A stretch of 64,000 nucleotides of DNA, taken from NCBI GenBank assembly GCA_020633975.1, contig JACKCR010000008.1:248001-312000 (forward strand), written 5' to 3'. Origin of the DNA: Candidatus Eiseniibacteriota bacterium. GTDB lineage: Bacteria; Eisenbacteria; RBG-16-71-46; CAIMUX01. Positions 40,001 to 48,901 of the stretch are shown piece by piece. The translations under genes and the position numbers were made by a program. How positions within the stretch are numbered: the stretch's first letter is position 1; each line of letters starts with the position of its first letter. Below the pieces are notes generated by a model. The model was not told where the DNA came from. It was given only the letters and a program-made list of their open reading frames with translations, and did no database searches.

Positions 40001-41868
40001 GCGGGGTCGGAGTCGAACTCGGCATCGATGCGGAACGGACCATCGCGTCGGATGCCCCGCCGCAACGTATCGATGAGCCCGGCCCGGAGATCCATCCGCG
40101 TCGTGAGGAACGTCGGCAGTTCGGACCACTCGACGCGGGCGCGACCGGAGGCCCGCGAGGTCGTATCGATCGTCGCGTCGACCCGCGCACTGCCGAAGTC
40201 ACTCGCGACGCGGACGTCACGTAGCGTCACTCCGTTGCTCCAGTCGACCCGTCCGGTGCCGGCGCTCGCAATGTCTCCCAACGGCCCCTTCGTTCCAGTG
40301 GGATGCGTCTTCCGACCTTCGCGGACACGGACAGGCGCCACGGTCGCGGCCGAGAAGTCCGCATCGAGACGACCGCGGAGGTCGACCGTGACGTCGCTCG
40401 TGAAGGCGGACGCTGCGAAGTCCATCGGCTGTTCGCCCAGGGCCGGAGTCTCCGCGCGAATGGTCAGGTCCTCGAACGACGTCTCGGCGACGGAGCCCTT
40501 TGCCGTTGCGTCGAGACGGAAGCGCGGAGTCTTGGGGATCCCTTCCAGACGCGCGGTGAGGTCGGCTTCGAGCACTCCGATGTCCGGCGGTTCCGGCACC
40601 CATGGTTCCAGAAACGCCGGACCGTCGAGCCGCACGCGGAGATCGGCGAGGAGCGCCTCGCCATGGCCGCTCCCAGTACCGCGCAATGTGGCGTCACGGC
40701 TCACGAGCTCGAACGACTCCACCTTCCAGGCGCCGTCCGCAAACCCGCCTTCGACGTGCGCCGTCTCGATGAGCCGGTTGGGCTCGAGAGTGACCGTCCC
40801 GTTCGCAGCAAACGGAGACATCTCGATGCGCGTCTCGAGATTCGCGACGATGGCACCCGTCTCCGGGAACGACTCGAGGGCGGGAACGAACGGTCTCTCG
40901 GCGAGAAGCTCCGGAGGAGGTACCTGCAGGCTACCGTTGACGTCGACGCGACGCAGTTCGAGGCCTTCTCGCAAGAGTGTCACGTCGAGATCGAGCCCGA
41001 TCGATCCGTCTGGAGTGTTCGCGACGTCAGCCTCGGTCGGGCCTCTCACCTGATCCACGAGCCGCAGATGGAACTGGTCGGGACCGGTCGATTCCAAAAC
41101 CAGAGCTGCGGACCAGTCGGGTTCCCACTGGAGATCGAGACGGCCGTCCGCCGTTCCTGTACCGAGATCGAGCGATAGGGATCCGCCGAGACTCGTCGTC
41201 TCCTCTCCACGCACCGACAGGTCGAGCGGACCTAGCACGAAGGTTCCGCCGGACTCCTTGGTCACATCCGCTTGGAAGCGGGCCGTTCCTTGCAGAGTTC
41301 GTCCGCCCGGCAGACGGACGCGCGCCAACCCCAAAGACACCTCGTCGATCTCCGCGGCCGGCACGGACGGAACGATGCCGGTGCGGAAGTAGGGAATCGA
41401 AGTGGGGCCGGTACCCGTCGTGTCTTGTTTACCTTTCGACAGTTCGGCCAACGTCCCTTGGAGAGCGGGCACGTCGAGATCGACCGCTTCGGCCGAGAGT
41501 TCGGCAACGCGAATCCGGCGATGGAGAAGAGAGGAGACGTCGACCTGGAGGTACAAGCGATCCGACGCCGCCAAGGTGTCCGTGTCGGTCGTCCAGCGGA
41601 CATCTCGCACTTCGATCGTGCCCGGACTCGCCCAGCTCGCACTTCCATGTTCGAGCCGGCCGGGCAGGCTCTCGTCGAGCGCGGAGAGCACGTAGCGAAG
41701 GACGGGCAGACGAAGCGAGGGGAGCGTGTAGAAACCGATCGCCGCTACGATCACGAGCGCGAGCACGAGCAGACAGAGGGCGGCGAGCCCGAACGACACA
41801 CGCGCCCAGAGCGGACGTCGCTTGCGTCCGCCTTGTGGCTGGTTCGTCTGTCCCGTCGTCTCGCTCAT
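37039..41868 (-). CDS. tamB: TamB-like translocation and assembly module protein (DUF490)
   Basis: A 1609-residue protein. An N-terminal membrane helix (about 22-48, LAALCLLVLALVIVAAIGFY) is followed by a very long run of beta-strand-rich repeats typical of AsmA/TamB lipid-transfer proteins. The C-terminal TamB domain (about 1420-1609) has VTYEELPILTGTLQARSGHLRLLGRYFEV, then VRVDVTGTAKQPDLHLSSDPEMEEGDILSLLLLG, and it ends with a beta-rich EINWISEY. It likely bridges inner and outer membranes for lipid transport or outer-membrane protein assembly. A Ser/Ala/Thr-rich low-complexity block sits before the C-terminal domain. It starts 22 bases after the TamA-like gene. Confidence 0.93.
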   Translation of the reverse strand: MSETTGQTNQPQGGRKRRPLWARVSFGLAALCLLVLALVIVAAIGFYTLPSLRLPVLRYVLSALDESLPGRLEHGSASWASPGTIEVRDVRWTTDTDTLAASDRLYLQVDVSSLLHRRIRVAELSAEAVDLDVPALQGTLAELSKGKQDTTGTGPTSIPYFRTGIVPSVPAAEIDEVSLGLARVRLPGGRTLQGTARFQADVTKESGGTFVLGPLDLSVRGEETTSLGGSLSLDLGTGTADGRLDLQWEPDWSAALVLESTGPDQFHLRLVDQVRGPTEADVANTPDGSIGLDLDVTLLREGLELRRVDVNGSLQVPPPELLAERPFVPALESFPETGAIVANLETRIEMSPFAANGTVTLEPNRLIETAHVEGGFADGAWKVESFELVSRDATLRGTGSGHGEALLADLRVRLDGPAFLEPWVPEPPDIGVLEADLTARLEGIPKTPRFRLDATAKGSVAETSFEDLTIRAETPALGEQPMDFAASAFTSDVTVDLRGRLDADFSAATVAPVRVREGRKTHPTGTKGPLGDIASAGTGRVDWSNGVTLRDVRVASDFGSARVDATIDTTSRASGRARVEWSELPTFLTTRMDLRAGLIDTLRRGIRRDGPFRIDAEFDSDPARERVRVSADLLLPGLATFEAFLPESTSTEGWGPIRGNVSAHGADWTALEWSVGASADGWLDGLAGSGALKENDVRVDSLTIDTFGAHLRASGSIGDQYDLEVRADVPSLGPIRDHFPVVPDSSDAALALVLQMTGPRERPELTAHGEGAFGMPGLFVPRLVLDLARDGGPLQGSIRLPEGLVTPGAELDRVALVASSRSDSLLPLDLALSANSDDIDARTRLVLHRLEDGWRADVDTLRIRAIEQTLENQVPFQLVAHPESERYEIGGLEMRGSIGELRADGFVEPGDAKLSLVAKLELPPRPRRLSVPREAWPREVEAEIHADGPRELSALVEARGFRLRSETVADLEVRAVSAPEGIELAAFVVADSDSLLRATGLVPGSVQIYPPELSVDRGDLQFDLQANGFPVPVPSPREEVRQERLYLDGTLRVRGTTTDPELSADLRGTFPEWPAMSSIALLARSTFGSVATTSGSSPDASTNLARLETNAAVVRVSSLPESKRGSVTRGIEGDSLLVANLGIPVRVNWQPFAVEFPQDETVEGKISSTNFPLSELTPLLPSNAAASGKVNLRVAVDGKLGDPGLDGSLTARDVVVELADGSRAAASGDLKVSGTGLRPVVRGSVDVKSGVLVVPESTKSLLPVEGQSRLWEAASADSSDGASASGSESAGTASSSEPLVEKQQAEEVAKGDANAREAARSSAASNGSVSSATASNTSNDGSSMKTRSNRTASGRASSRGGRASATPSGLPEIVPDLDVTVDIPGAVWIRGRGLEVELEGNVRVTYEELPILTGTLQARSGHLRLLGRYFEVDSGIVGFYGDDDIDPNLDLSLSTRVDETTVRVDVTGTAKQPDLHLSSDPEMEEGDILSLLLLGRPLDQLDENQTNLLESRARDVAVSYGASQIGSTLSGELGVDLVSVQPTSQGTGNALVIGKYLSPRILLKYEQAIQSSADFLVNLEYLLTRRLRVETFYGRQSQSGAEINWISEY

Positions 41869-41890
41869 TCGATTCCTTGGATCCTCCCGA

Positions 41891-43897
41891 TTAGAACGGG
41901 TGCCCCACGAGAACGTGGATCACGTAGTCCGGGTCCCCGGCCGGCGGATTCTGGAGAGGGAACCCGACATCGACCCGCACCGGCCCGACCGGCGAAGAGT
42001 AGATGAGTCCGCCGCCGGTCGCGGTGGCGAGATCAGCGATCCGCACCGACTTCCGGTTGGACCAGACTTGGGCTGCGTCGAGAAACACGTCCGCCTTGAA
42101 CCCCTTCCAGATCGGAATGCGCAGCTCCGTCCCCATCTCCAACTTCGCCTCACCGCCGATCGGCGCATCGTTCGCATCGACCGGGCCGAGCCGGTTTCTC
42201 CGGTATCCGCGCATCGACGTCGCCCCGCCCGCAAAGAACCGGTAGATCTCCGGCAGGTCTCCCTCGAGCGCGCGCGCCCATCCGAGGTCGACACGCGAGG
42301 CCAGCACCGTCTTCGGCAGCACCTTGAGGTACTGAGACACGCCGACGTCGTAGACGACGAAGTCGTTCTTCGTAAGCCCGGTCGGGATTACCTTCGTCGC
42401 TTGCAGTGAGACGAGCTGTCCACGGGTTGGGTCGAGGCGATCGTCAGTCGTATCGAACGACCACGCCGCAGCGAGTCTAATCTGCGTTTCGCGAGTGATC
42501 CGCGCTTCATCCGGTTCGGGATCGGCGCGCGTGATCGTGACCCGCTCGATCTCGAGACCAGTGCGGATCGTGGAGCGGAGGTTGGGGCGGTAGACGAACG
42601 AGAGGTCGCCACCTCGGCGTCTCGCATCGAACGCTTCCTCGTACTGCCAAGCAATATGCCCACCCAGTTCGCCCCGCACGTCGGCGCGGAAGAGAGCGGG
42701 CCACCAGAGCGAGGAGTCGATCTCGCGCCGCGGTTCGGAGAAGAGGCTGCTGAGCTCGAACCCACGTCCTCCTTGCAGCAGATTGCGATGCTGCCAGCGT
42801 CCCTGCAGACGAACACCGTCCTCCGACCAGTATCCAACTCCCGCTTCGAGCGATCGGGGAGGACGGTCCGAGAGATGGAGGACGAGGTCGACTTCGGCGG
42901 TCTCTGCGTCTCGATCGAATCCGGGCGCATCGAGCAGTTCGAGTCGTACCTGGCGGAAGAGGCCGAGAAGACGAAGACGATCCCGCGCGCGTTCGAGATC
43001 GCTCACCGAGTAGAGGGTGCCGCGATCGATGCCGACGCTACGTCGCACGAGCTTCACCAGGTCCGGCTTCGTTCCCTCGACCTGGATGTCGCGATACCGA
43101 CAGAGCGGGCCCGACTCCGCGTCGATCGTCACCACCACCCGAAGCGAATCGAGTAGCTCGATCCTTCCCTCGACTTCACTACGCGCGTAGCCGGCGTTCT
43201 GCAGGTCCAGCTTGGCCGCCGCAACGGACGCGTCGACGTCCGCATCCCGGAGCCGCTGCCCCCTCTCCACGGTGATCCGTTCTTTGATCGATTGGCGACG
43301 ATCGCGAGGGAACCCGAAGAGATCGACACGGGCCACCCGCACCGGCGGTCCGGGTTGCACCTGGATCGAAACGTCGACCTGATCCTCGCCGTGGGGAGCT
43401 ACCGACGCATCGAGCACCGCGCGCGGGTAGCCCTCCCGCGCAAGGAAGAGACGCGCACGTTCCAGATCTTGCCGGAGGATCTGCGAGTAGAAGCGGGCGC
43501 GGTCTGCCCCGATCAGGTTCTTCACCCCGGAGAGCTCCAGCCCTTTCTTCAGCTCGCCTGCAAGGCCGCCGTCGATCCCCTCGATCTCTACTTTGCGGAC
43601 TTCGAGACCGCGGTATCGCTGCATCTCTTCGCGACGAAGTCGAAAGGACGACGCAGTGCGAAGGCGCGGTGACTCGAGGGAGTCTGGAGCCGTAGACGTC
43701 GAACGGTCGTCCGAACCGGAGGCAGCAACGACGTTCGAGCCAGAAACGTCCTCGAAGGTCGAGCTGCTGTCGCCCGTGGCCGCGCCCGGAGCGGAGTTCG
43801 CATCGGGCGAGTCCTGGGCGAAAGACGTGTGCGCTTCAGCTGCGATCGCGAGCACGAGCCACGCCGCAAGCAGCCAGGTACGTAAGCGTGGCTTCAC
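41891..43897 (-). CDS. TamA/BamA-like outer-membrane protein (Omp85 family)
   Basis: A 668-residue outer-membrane protein. A signal peptide (about 1-28, LLAAWLVLAIAAEAHTSFA) is followed by a Ser/Asp-rich stretch. POTRA-like repeats cover about 100-340 and contain VRKVEIEGIDGG, GEDQVDVSIQVQPGPPVRVARVDLFG and YRDIQVEGTKPD. A 16-strand barrel follows with FFAGGATSMRGYRRNRLGP as the conserved L6 loop (RGY motif in place of VRGF), and it ends VLVGHPF with a terminal Phe. It probably partners with the TamB encoded next. The start is GTG 43897, overlapping the antiporter stop by GTGA; the frame extends further 5' but only antisense to the antiporter. Confidence 0.92.
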   Translation of the reverse strand: MKPRLRTWLLAAWLVLAIAAEAHTSFAQDSPDANSAPGAATGDSSSTFEDVSGSNVVAASGSDDRSTSTAPDSLESPRLRTASSFRLRREEMQRYRGLEVRKVEIEGIDGGLAGELKKGLELSGVKNLIGADRARFYSQILRQDLERARLFLAREGYPRAVLDASVAPHGEDQVDVSIQVQPGPPVRVARVDLFGFPRDRRQSIKERITVERGQRLRDADVDASVAAAKLDLQNAGYARSEVEGRIELLDSLRVVVTIDAESGPLCRYRDIQVEGTKPDLVKLVRRSVGIDRGTLYSVSDLERARDRLRLLGLFRQVRLELLDAPGFDRDAETAEVDLVLHLSDRPPRSLEAGVGYWSEDGVRLQGRWQHRNLLQGGRGFELSSLFSEPRREIDSSLWWPALFRADVRGELGGHIAWQYEEAFDARRRGGDLSFVYRPNLRSTIRTGLEIERVTITRADPEPDEARITRETQIRLAAAWSFDTTDDRLDPTRGQLVSLQATKVIPTGLTKNDFVVYDVGVSQYLKVLPKTVLASRVDLGWARALEGDLPEIYRFFAGGATSMRGYRRNRLGPVDANDAPIGGEAKLEMGTELRIPIWKGFKADVFLDAAQVWSNRKSVRIADLATATGGGLIYSSPVGPVRVDVGFPLQNPPAGDPDYVIHVLVGHPF

Positions 43898-45900
43898 GCG
43901 TCGGCTCGGCGGGACGCCTCGTTCTCTTCGGCCGCTGGTTCCCAACCTCGTCCCTTCAGGAAAGCCTCGGCCTCGGCCCGCATGTCCTCCCAGACCGCGA
44001 AGGTTGCGGTCTCTCCGCGCTTTGGGTCGACCCCAACCGCAACCGGAATGCGGCGCGATCCTCTCTTCAGGGCGAGGGGCAGGAGAGAATCCGGATACGC
44101 GGCGAGCCCCGAAGACGGAGTCTCCGATTCGCCAGCGCCGTTCCCCGGAGCTTTGTCGCCGTGCGGAGCCTTGGAGTCTGCGGGAAGCTTCGGCTCGCTC
44201 GTCTCGGTGTGTGCTTCCTCCAGATCGATGTCGTCCTTCTTCGGAGCCTTTCCGAGTCGCCACTCTTCGATCGTCGCGGTACCCCGACGGAAGCGAACGT
44301 CCCAGAGCTCGAGGTCCCGCTCCCGTCCGAAGAGGACGTTCGCGCCCATCTCCCGGACCATCTCCTCGGTGACACTCCCGTGCCCCTTCTGGAGCCCGAC
44401 GAAGACGCGCTGGAGGCGGAACTCTTCCATCGCAATCCGGGCGAAGAGCATGTTGATCTCTTCGTTCGTCGTGGCTGCGATGCATGCGTAGCGTGTGTCC
44501 ATCTGCGCCCGAGTCATCGAACTCTCTTCGAGCGCGTTTCCGAATACGACCTTGAACCCAGCTTCCTCCGCAGCCTTGGCCGCGTCGACGTTCGCGTCCA
44601 GGAACACGACTTGGGACCGATCTTCTCCCGCCAAAGCGCATCCGAGGGCCCGTCCGACATCGTTTCCGCCCAGAATCGCGTATCCCTGGCCGCTCGGGCG
44701 CTTGAGTCCGAGGATCCGGGCGACCAGGCCGCCCGTCAGTCCCTGCACCAACACCGTTCCCGCAATCACGAGGAAGACCATGGCTCGGAGCTGCTCGCCA
44801 CCCTCCAGCCCCTCGTCGTGGAGCGCCTGGGCGAAGAGCGACGCTACCGCCGCGGCCACGATCCCCCGCGGCGCCAGCCAACTGAGGAAGAACTTCTCCC
44901 GCCAGCCCAGGTTCGAACGCCACGTGGACGCGAGAATGTTCGCCGGCCGCACGAGGAACATCAGCCCGAGAACGGCAAAGATGCCGCGCACGCCGAGCCC
45001 TTGGACGTCGGCGATCCGCACGTCCGCGGCGAGGAGGACGAAGAGCAGCCCGATGAAGAGAATCGTGAGCTGTTCCTTGAACTCGAGTAGGTCTTTGGAA
45101 ACACGCGACCGCACGTTGCCCATCACGACGCCCGCAACGGTGACCGTACCGATGCCGCTCTCCGGCATCAGTGCGTGGCTCGCCTGGAAGAGAAAGAGCA
45201 CCACGCCGAGGACGAGAATGTTCTCGAGCCCTTCAGGCACGAGCCGTCGCGGCCGGAGGAGCAGAGCGAGAATCCCTCCGCCCACGAGTCCGAACCCGAC
45301 GCCGATCGCGAGGCGACCGAGGACCCCAAACAGCCCGTCCATGAACGACGTCTCGCTCGGCTGGAGCGCGATCTGAAGGGTCACGACCGCGATGATGGCG
45401 CCGACTGCGTCGATGAAGACGCCCTCTGCTTCGAGGATCGTCTCGACGTTGTGCCGTACCTTGATCCTGCGAAGAAGCGGCGTGATCACGGTCGGCCCGG
45501 TCACGATGACCAACGTTCCGAAGAGGATGGAGAGTTGCCATCCCCAACCGAGGATCGCCTTTGCGACGAGCGTCCCGCCAATTCCCGTAACGAGCGCGCC
45601 GGTCGTGACGAGAAGCCGTATGACACGTGCTTCCCTTCGAAGGCGTCCTAGGTTCATATTGAGCCCGCCTTCGAACAGGATCACGGCGACGGCGAAGCTC
45701 ACGAGACCGTGGACGACCCCTTGGGCATTTCCGGGGTCGATCACGCCAAGTACGTCGGGGCCAAGGACTACGCCCGCGAGGAGCAACAGAACGATGCCCG
45801 GGATCCGAAGATGCCGGGCAAACATTTGCATGAAGACGCCGACCGCGAGTGCAATCGCGACGGTCAGCTCTGGATGCGTTCCGTGGGCTGGGCTAGACAC
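43894..45900 (-). CDS. Cation:proton antiporter (CPA1-like) with TrkA-N domain
   Basis: A 668-residue protein. Residues 1-400 hold about 12 hydrophobic helices with the antiporter core SFAVAVILFEGGLNMNL, LVIVTGPTVITPLL and the SWLAPRGIVAAAVASLFA motif. A TrkA-N/RCK nucleotide-binding domain follows (about 405-520, GYAILGGNDVGRALG, FLDANVDAAKAA). The C-terminal tail (about 540-668) has a low-complexity linker and a small domain. It exchanges Na+ or K+ for H+ with nucleotide gating. The start is a GTG at 45900. Its stop overlaps the TamA-like start by four bases, so a pH/ion system and an envelope-assembly pair form one operon. Confidence 0.9.
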   Translation of the reverse strand: MSSPAHGTHPELTVAIALAVGVFMQMFARHLRIPGIVLLLLAGVVLGPDVLGVIDPGNAQGVVHGLVSFAVAVILFEGGLNMNLGRLRREARVIRLLVTTGALVTGIGGTLVAKAILGWGWQLSILFGTLVIVTGPTVITPLLRRIKVRHNVETILEAEGVFIDAVGAIIAVVTLQIALQPSETSFMDGLFGVLGRLAIGVGFGLVGGGILALLLRPRRLVPEGLENILVLGVVLFLFQASHALMPESGIGTVTVAGVVMGNVRSRVSKDLLEFKEQLTILFIGLLFVLLAADVRIADVQGLGVRGIFAVLGLMFLVRPANILASTWRSNLGWREKFFLSWLAPRGIVAAAVASLFAQALHDEGLEGGEQLRAMVFLVIAGTVLVQGLTGGLVARILGLKRPSGQGYAILGGNDVGRALGCALAGEDRSQVVFLDANVDAAKAAEEAGFKVVFGNALEESSMTRAQMDTRYACIAATTNEEINMLFARIAMEEFRLQRVFVGLQKGHGSVTEEMVREMGANVLFGRERDLELWDVRFRRGTATIEEWRLGKAPKKDDIDLEEAHTETSEPKLPADSKAPHGDKAPGNGAGESETPSSGLAAYPDSLLPLALKRGSRRIPVAVGVDPKRGETATFAVWEDMRAEAEAFLKGRGWEPAAEENEASRRADA

Positions 45901-46231
45901 GGGCGAATCATACGGGCCGAGCCGGACGTCGGAAAGCTGCGTTGCGATGTGTTCGCACCCCGCCGGTGAACGACATCGCAGCGAGTGAATCTGCGGGGAT
46001 ACGCCCCTAACTGGCTCATATCGAACAACTTAAACACCAATCCAGCCCATCCCTTCGGGTCGCGCCGCTCCATCGAGCGGGGCGAAGCGGCGAGTGTGGA
46101 AGGACTTCCAGTCCGACCGTCGCTCGCACGGATCCTTCGTACATCTGTTGCCTTTGGGCCGGAAGTGACATCCAGCTGCCCGACGGGGTCGAATGTCGTT
46201 GGTTCGACCCGACATCACAGGAGGTACTCGC
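45901..46231. other. Divergent intergenic region between antiporter operon and double-barrel OMP gene
   Basis: 331 bases, no gene seen. The stretch 46010-46045 is the most AT-rich and probably holds promoter elements for one or both directions. Immediately before the plus-strand ribosome site lie two overlapping inverted repeats (46186-46215). The middle section (46060-46180) has no obvious structure. Confidence 0.5.
46186..46215 (+). promoter_or_regulatory. Two mutually exclusive hairpins in the leader of the OMP gene
   Basis: Arm pair one is GGGTCGAA (46186-46193) with TTCGACCC (46203-46210), an 8-bp stem with a nine-base loop. Arm pair two is ATGTCG (46193-46198) with CGACAT (46210-46215). 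They share bases and cannot form together. AGGAGG and the ATG at 46232 follow directly. This is a possible translational switch. Confidence 0.4.
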
Positions 46232-48901
46232 ATGCGTTCCAAGCTCTCCGGAGCTCCCGCAGAACCGCTTCAACCGCTGGGCTCGGCGCTCCTTGCGTCG
46301 GCCCTATTGGCGCTTGCCCTTTCGAGCCCCGCGCAGGCTCAGATCGAAGGGCTCAGCTACTCGATCACCCCGGAAGTCGACTGGGTTCGCTGGGAGTCGG
46401 AACTCGGCCTCGAGGACGCCACGCTCTACGGCGCCCGGCTCGGGATGCGCTTCGGCAGGACAATGGCGCTCGAGGGCTTCTACCTCCAAAATGACGAGAT
46501 CCAAACCGAACTCACCGCTGGTGACTTCCCGGGCTTCGATCCAACGCCGTTCCGCAACCAGACGGTCGGTGCAAAGAGGTACGGAGCGGACCTCGTGCTG
46601 AACCTGGCAAGGGGACGCTGGGTCCCCTACCTCGACGTCGGCGGCAGCATCCATCGCTTCGATCCGAAGCTCGGCCCCAGCTTCGACGAGATCGGACTCC
46701 AGTTCGGTGGAGGCGTGCGCTACCTCATCACGCCGCGCATGCAGGCTCGACTCGCTCTGCAGAACTCGCGCTTCCGGACGGACCGATTCCAACTCGCGCC
46801 GGTGCCTGCAAGCGAATCGCAGGGTGAGATCCCCGTCGATCCCGAACGGGACAGCTTTCGGAATCACCTAGCGGTCTCCCTGGGAGTCGACGTTCAGCTC
46901 GGCGGATACGACACCAACGCCGAGACGGAGATCGACCGTGCCCTCCGCGCTCGCTACCAGGCGGGAATCCGCGGCGCGGCGTGGCCGATCGAGCCGTTCG
47001 TGGGAACGCTCCGCTACGATGGATCGTTCGGGCTAGCTGACCAGAACGTCCTCGGAGTTCGGAGCGGTATCGACTTCGGCACCTACCTCGGACTCCGCGC
47101 CTACTACGCTCGCGGCATGGAGGACGGTTTCGACGACACCGATCCGTTCCAGACCTACGGCGCGGAACTCCAGTTCCTACTGAGCCCCGGCCCTGGCGTT
47201 CGTCCCTACCTGATCGGCGGCGTCGGATACCTCGATTATCTCGACTCGTTCCGTACCGCGGAAGGCGTGACACCGGACGACGAAACCGCACTCCTCGCCG
47301 GAGGCGGCCTCCGCTTCGACCTCGGCCAGCACTTCCACGTCGACCTCTCGGCTCGCGACTACATCACGTCCTCGCGAAGCGACTTCGTCGAAGTACGGAA
47401 GGCGAGCGACCTCAACGACAGCTGGCTCTACTCCGGTGGACTCACGTTCCAGATCGGAGGCGGCGGCGACGTACCCACCTTGGGCCGAGGAGACGACGTT
47501 CCCGCCCCTTCGAGTGGAACCTCGAAGACCGCGGACGCCTCGACTGCCGCAGGTGCGACGAAGGCCGGAGCGGACACGGGCGACACGGCGACGGCGAAGA
47601 AGGACGGGACGGGCGCGGCGAACGTGACGACGGGCGCGACCGACGCAGCGTCGGCGAAGTCCGGCGCTACAGGAGTGGCAGGTGCGAGTCCTGGCAAGGA
47701 ACTGGAGTTCGGCACGGACACAGCACTTGGCCGAGGCACGGCTGACGGCACCGCTCAGGCGACCTCGGTAGACAGCGCGTTGGTCAGCATCCCGAGCGTC
47801 GACCATCGGTCCGACCGAACCATCGTCCTGCCGATCCCGAGGGAGGGCGAGATCTACGTCCGGTACGGCAATCCCGGAGGAGTCTCGATCGAGAGCTGGT
47901 ACGGGGGTGGCGACGGCGACCGTCCGGAGGGAGCCGCCTCGCCGGAGGAAGCCTGGGAAGCGCGTCTGCGTCGACTCATCCGTGAGGAGATGAACGCTCG
48001 GACTTCGGGAGCGACCAATTCTTCGCAAGCTTCACCCAGCCTGAACGGTTCTGGTCTTCCAGCCGGCGCAGGATCGGACTCGAACGTGGGATCCCGCTCG
48101 GGCGCAACAAACGCGGACGGCGCATCGAATGGCGCAGCCAACGCCTCGGCGACAGGAGACCCGCTGACTCCAGCCGATCTCAGAAGCGCTCTCGTCGACC
48201 TCGAGGCGAGGCTCGCACAGCGTATCGACGAACGAGTCGACGCGAAGGTGGCGACGTCGGAGAATGCAGCCGCTTCGGCGCCGAAGTCAGAGAGGGCAAC
48301 GACATCGGACAACGTAGCGAAGTCGAACAAGGTGGCGACATCGGAGAAGGCGGGAAACGTAGACACCAAAGCGAACGCCGCTTCCGACGAAACGCCACGT
48401 GACGGGGTCACCGAGACAGGCGAGGTCGTCCCGGTCGAGATCCCGATCGAGATCGAGACGGCGACCTCCAGCGAATCGCAGGGGCGGTCACTGCGCGGTG
48501 TCTCTCCCTACGGAGCCATCTCGATCGACGAGCCAAAGCAGTTCTCCCTCGGAGCCAGAGTCGATCTCGGGCCGATTTTCGGAAGCGCGCCGCTCGACCT
48601 CGTCCCGGAGATCAGCGTCAGCCTCGCCGATGACACCACTTGGCTACTCGGCGTGAACGCAAGGTGGCTCGTGCTCGGCCGGGGATCGTCCCAGGCGTGG
48701 CGCCCCTATGTGCACGCCGGTCCGGCTCTCCTCGGGTTCGACGCATCCGTTCCTGGGTACGACCGCACGAACATCGTCTTCGATGTCGGGTACGGCATCG
48801 AGCACGACCTCGGGCGATTCCGAGTCTTCGCCGAACACCAGGGCGTCGACATGTTCGACTACAACCGGATCGTCTTCGGCGTCTCGGGATATCGGCGATG
48901 A
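46232..48901 (+). CDS. Outer-membrane protein with two beta-barrel domains joined by low-complexity linker
   Basis: An 889-residue protein. A signal peptide ends near SSPAQAQ. The first barrel-like region (about 37-425) alternates polar and aromatic residues and has LRAYYARGMEDGF and FGGGVRYLITPRMQARLAL. An Ala/Gly/Thr-rich linker carries the motif YVRYGNPGGVSI (about 541-552). A second linker has hexapeptide-like repeats. The C-terminal region (about 749-889) reads as a second barrel (FSLGARVDLG, FAEHQGVDMFDYNRIVFGVSGYRR). The ATG 46232 has AGGAGG seven bases upstream. The stop overlaps the OmpA gene start by ATGA. Confidence 0.85.
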   Translation: MRSKLSGAPAEPLQPLGSALLASALLALALSSPAQAQIEGLSYSITPEVDWVRWESELGLEDATLYGARLGMRFGRTMALEGFYLQNDEIQTELTAGDFPGFDPTPFRNQTVGAKRYGADLVLNLARGRWVPYLDVGGSIHRFDPKLGPSFDEIGLQFGGGVRYLITPRMQARLALQNSRFRTDRFQLAPVPASESQGEIPVDPERDSFRNHLAVSLGVDVQLGGYDTNAETEIDRALRARYQAGIRGAAWPIEPFVGTLRYDGSFGLADQNVLGVRSGIDFGTYLGLRAYYARGMEDGFDDTDPFQTYGAELQFLLSPGPGVRPYLIGGVGYLDYLDSFRTAEGVTPDDETALLAGGGLRFDLGQHFHVDLSARDYITSSRSDFVEVRKASDLNDSWLYSGGLTFQIGGGGDVPTLGRGDDVPAPSSGTSKTADASTAAGATKAGADTGDTATAKKDGTGAANVTTGATDAASAKSGATGVAGASPGKELEFGTDTALGRGTADGTAQATSVDSALVSIPSVDHRSDRTIVLPIPREGEIYVRYGNPGGVSIESWYGGGDGDRPEGAASPEEAWEARLRRLIREEMNARTSGATNSSQASPSLNGSGLPAGAGSDSNVGSRSGATNADGASNGAANASATGDPLTPADLRSALVDLEARLAQRIDERVDAKVATSENAAASAPKSERATTSDNVAKSNKVATSEKAGNVDTKANAASDETPRDGVTETGEVVPVEIPIEIETATSSESQGRSLRGVSPYGAISIDEPKQFSLGARVDLGPIFGSAPLDLVPEISVSLADDTTWLLGVNARWLVLGRGSSQAWRPYVHAGPALLGFDASVPGYDRTNIVFDVGYGIEHDLGRFRVFAEHQGVDMFDYNRIVFGVSGYRR
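48243..48360. repeat. 18-bp-type in-frame repeat in the OMP linker
   Basis: Degenerate units of about 18 bp encode serial hexapeptides such as ATSENA, TTSDNV, AKSNKV and ATSEKA. The array keeps the reading frame and lies in the linker before the second barrel. Confidence 0.75.

Noticed and set aside
43898-44923. 5' extension of the TamA-like frame by 342 codons
   Set aside because: It lies antisense or in another frame over the antiporter gene, has no signal peptide, and the GTG at 43897 is followed directly by a normal signal peptide.
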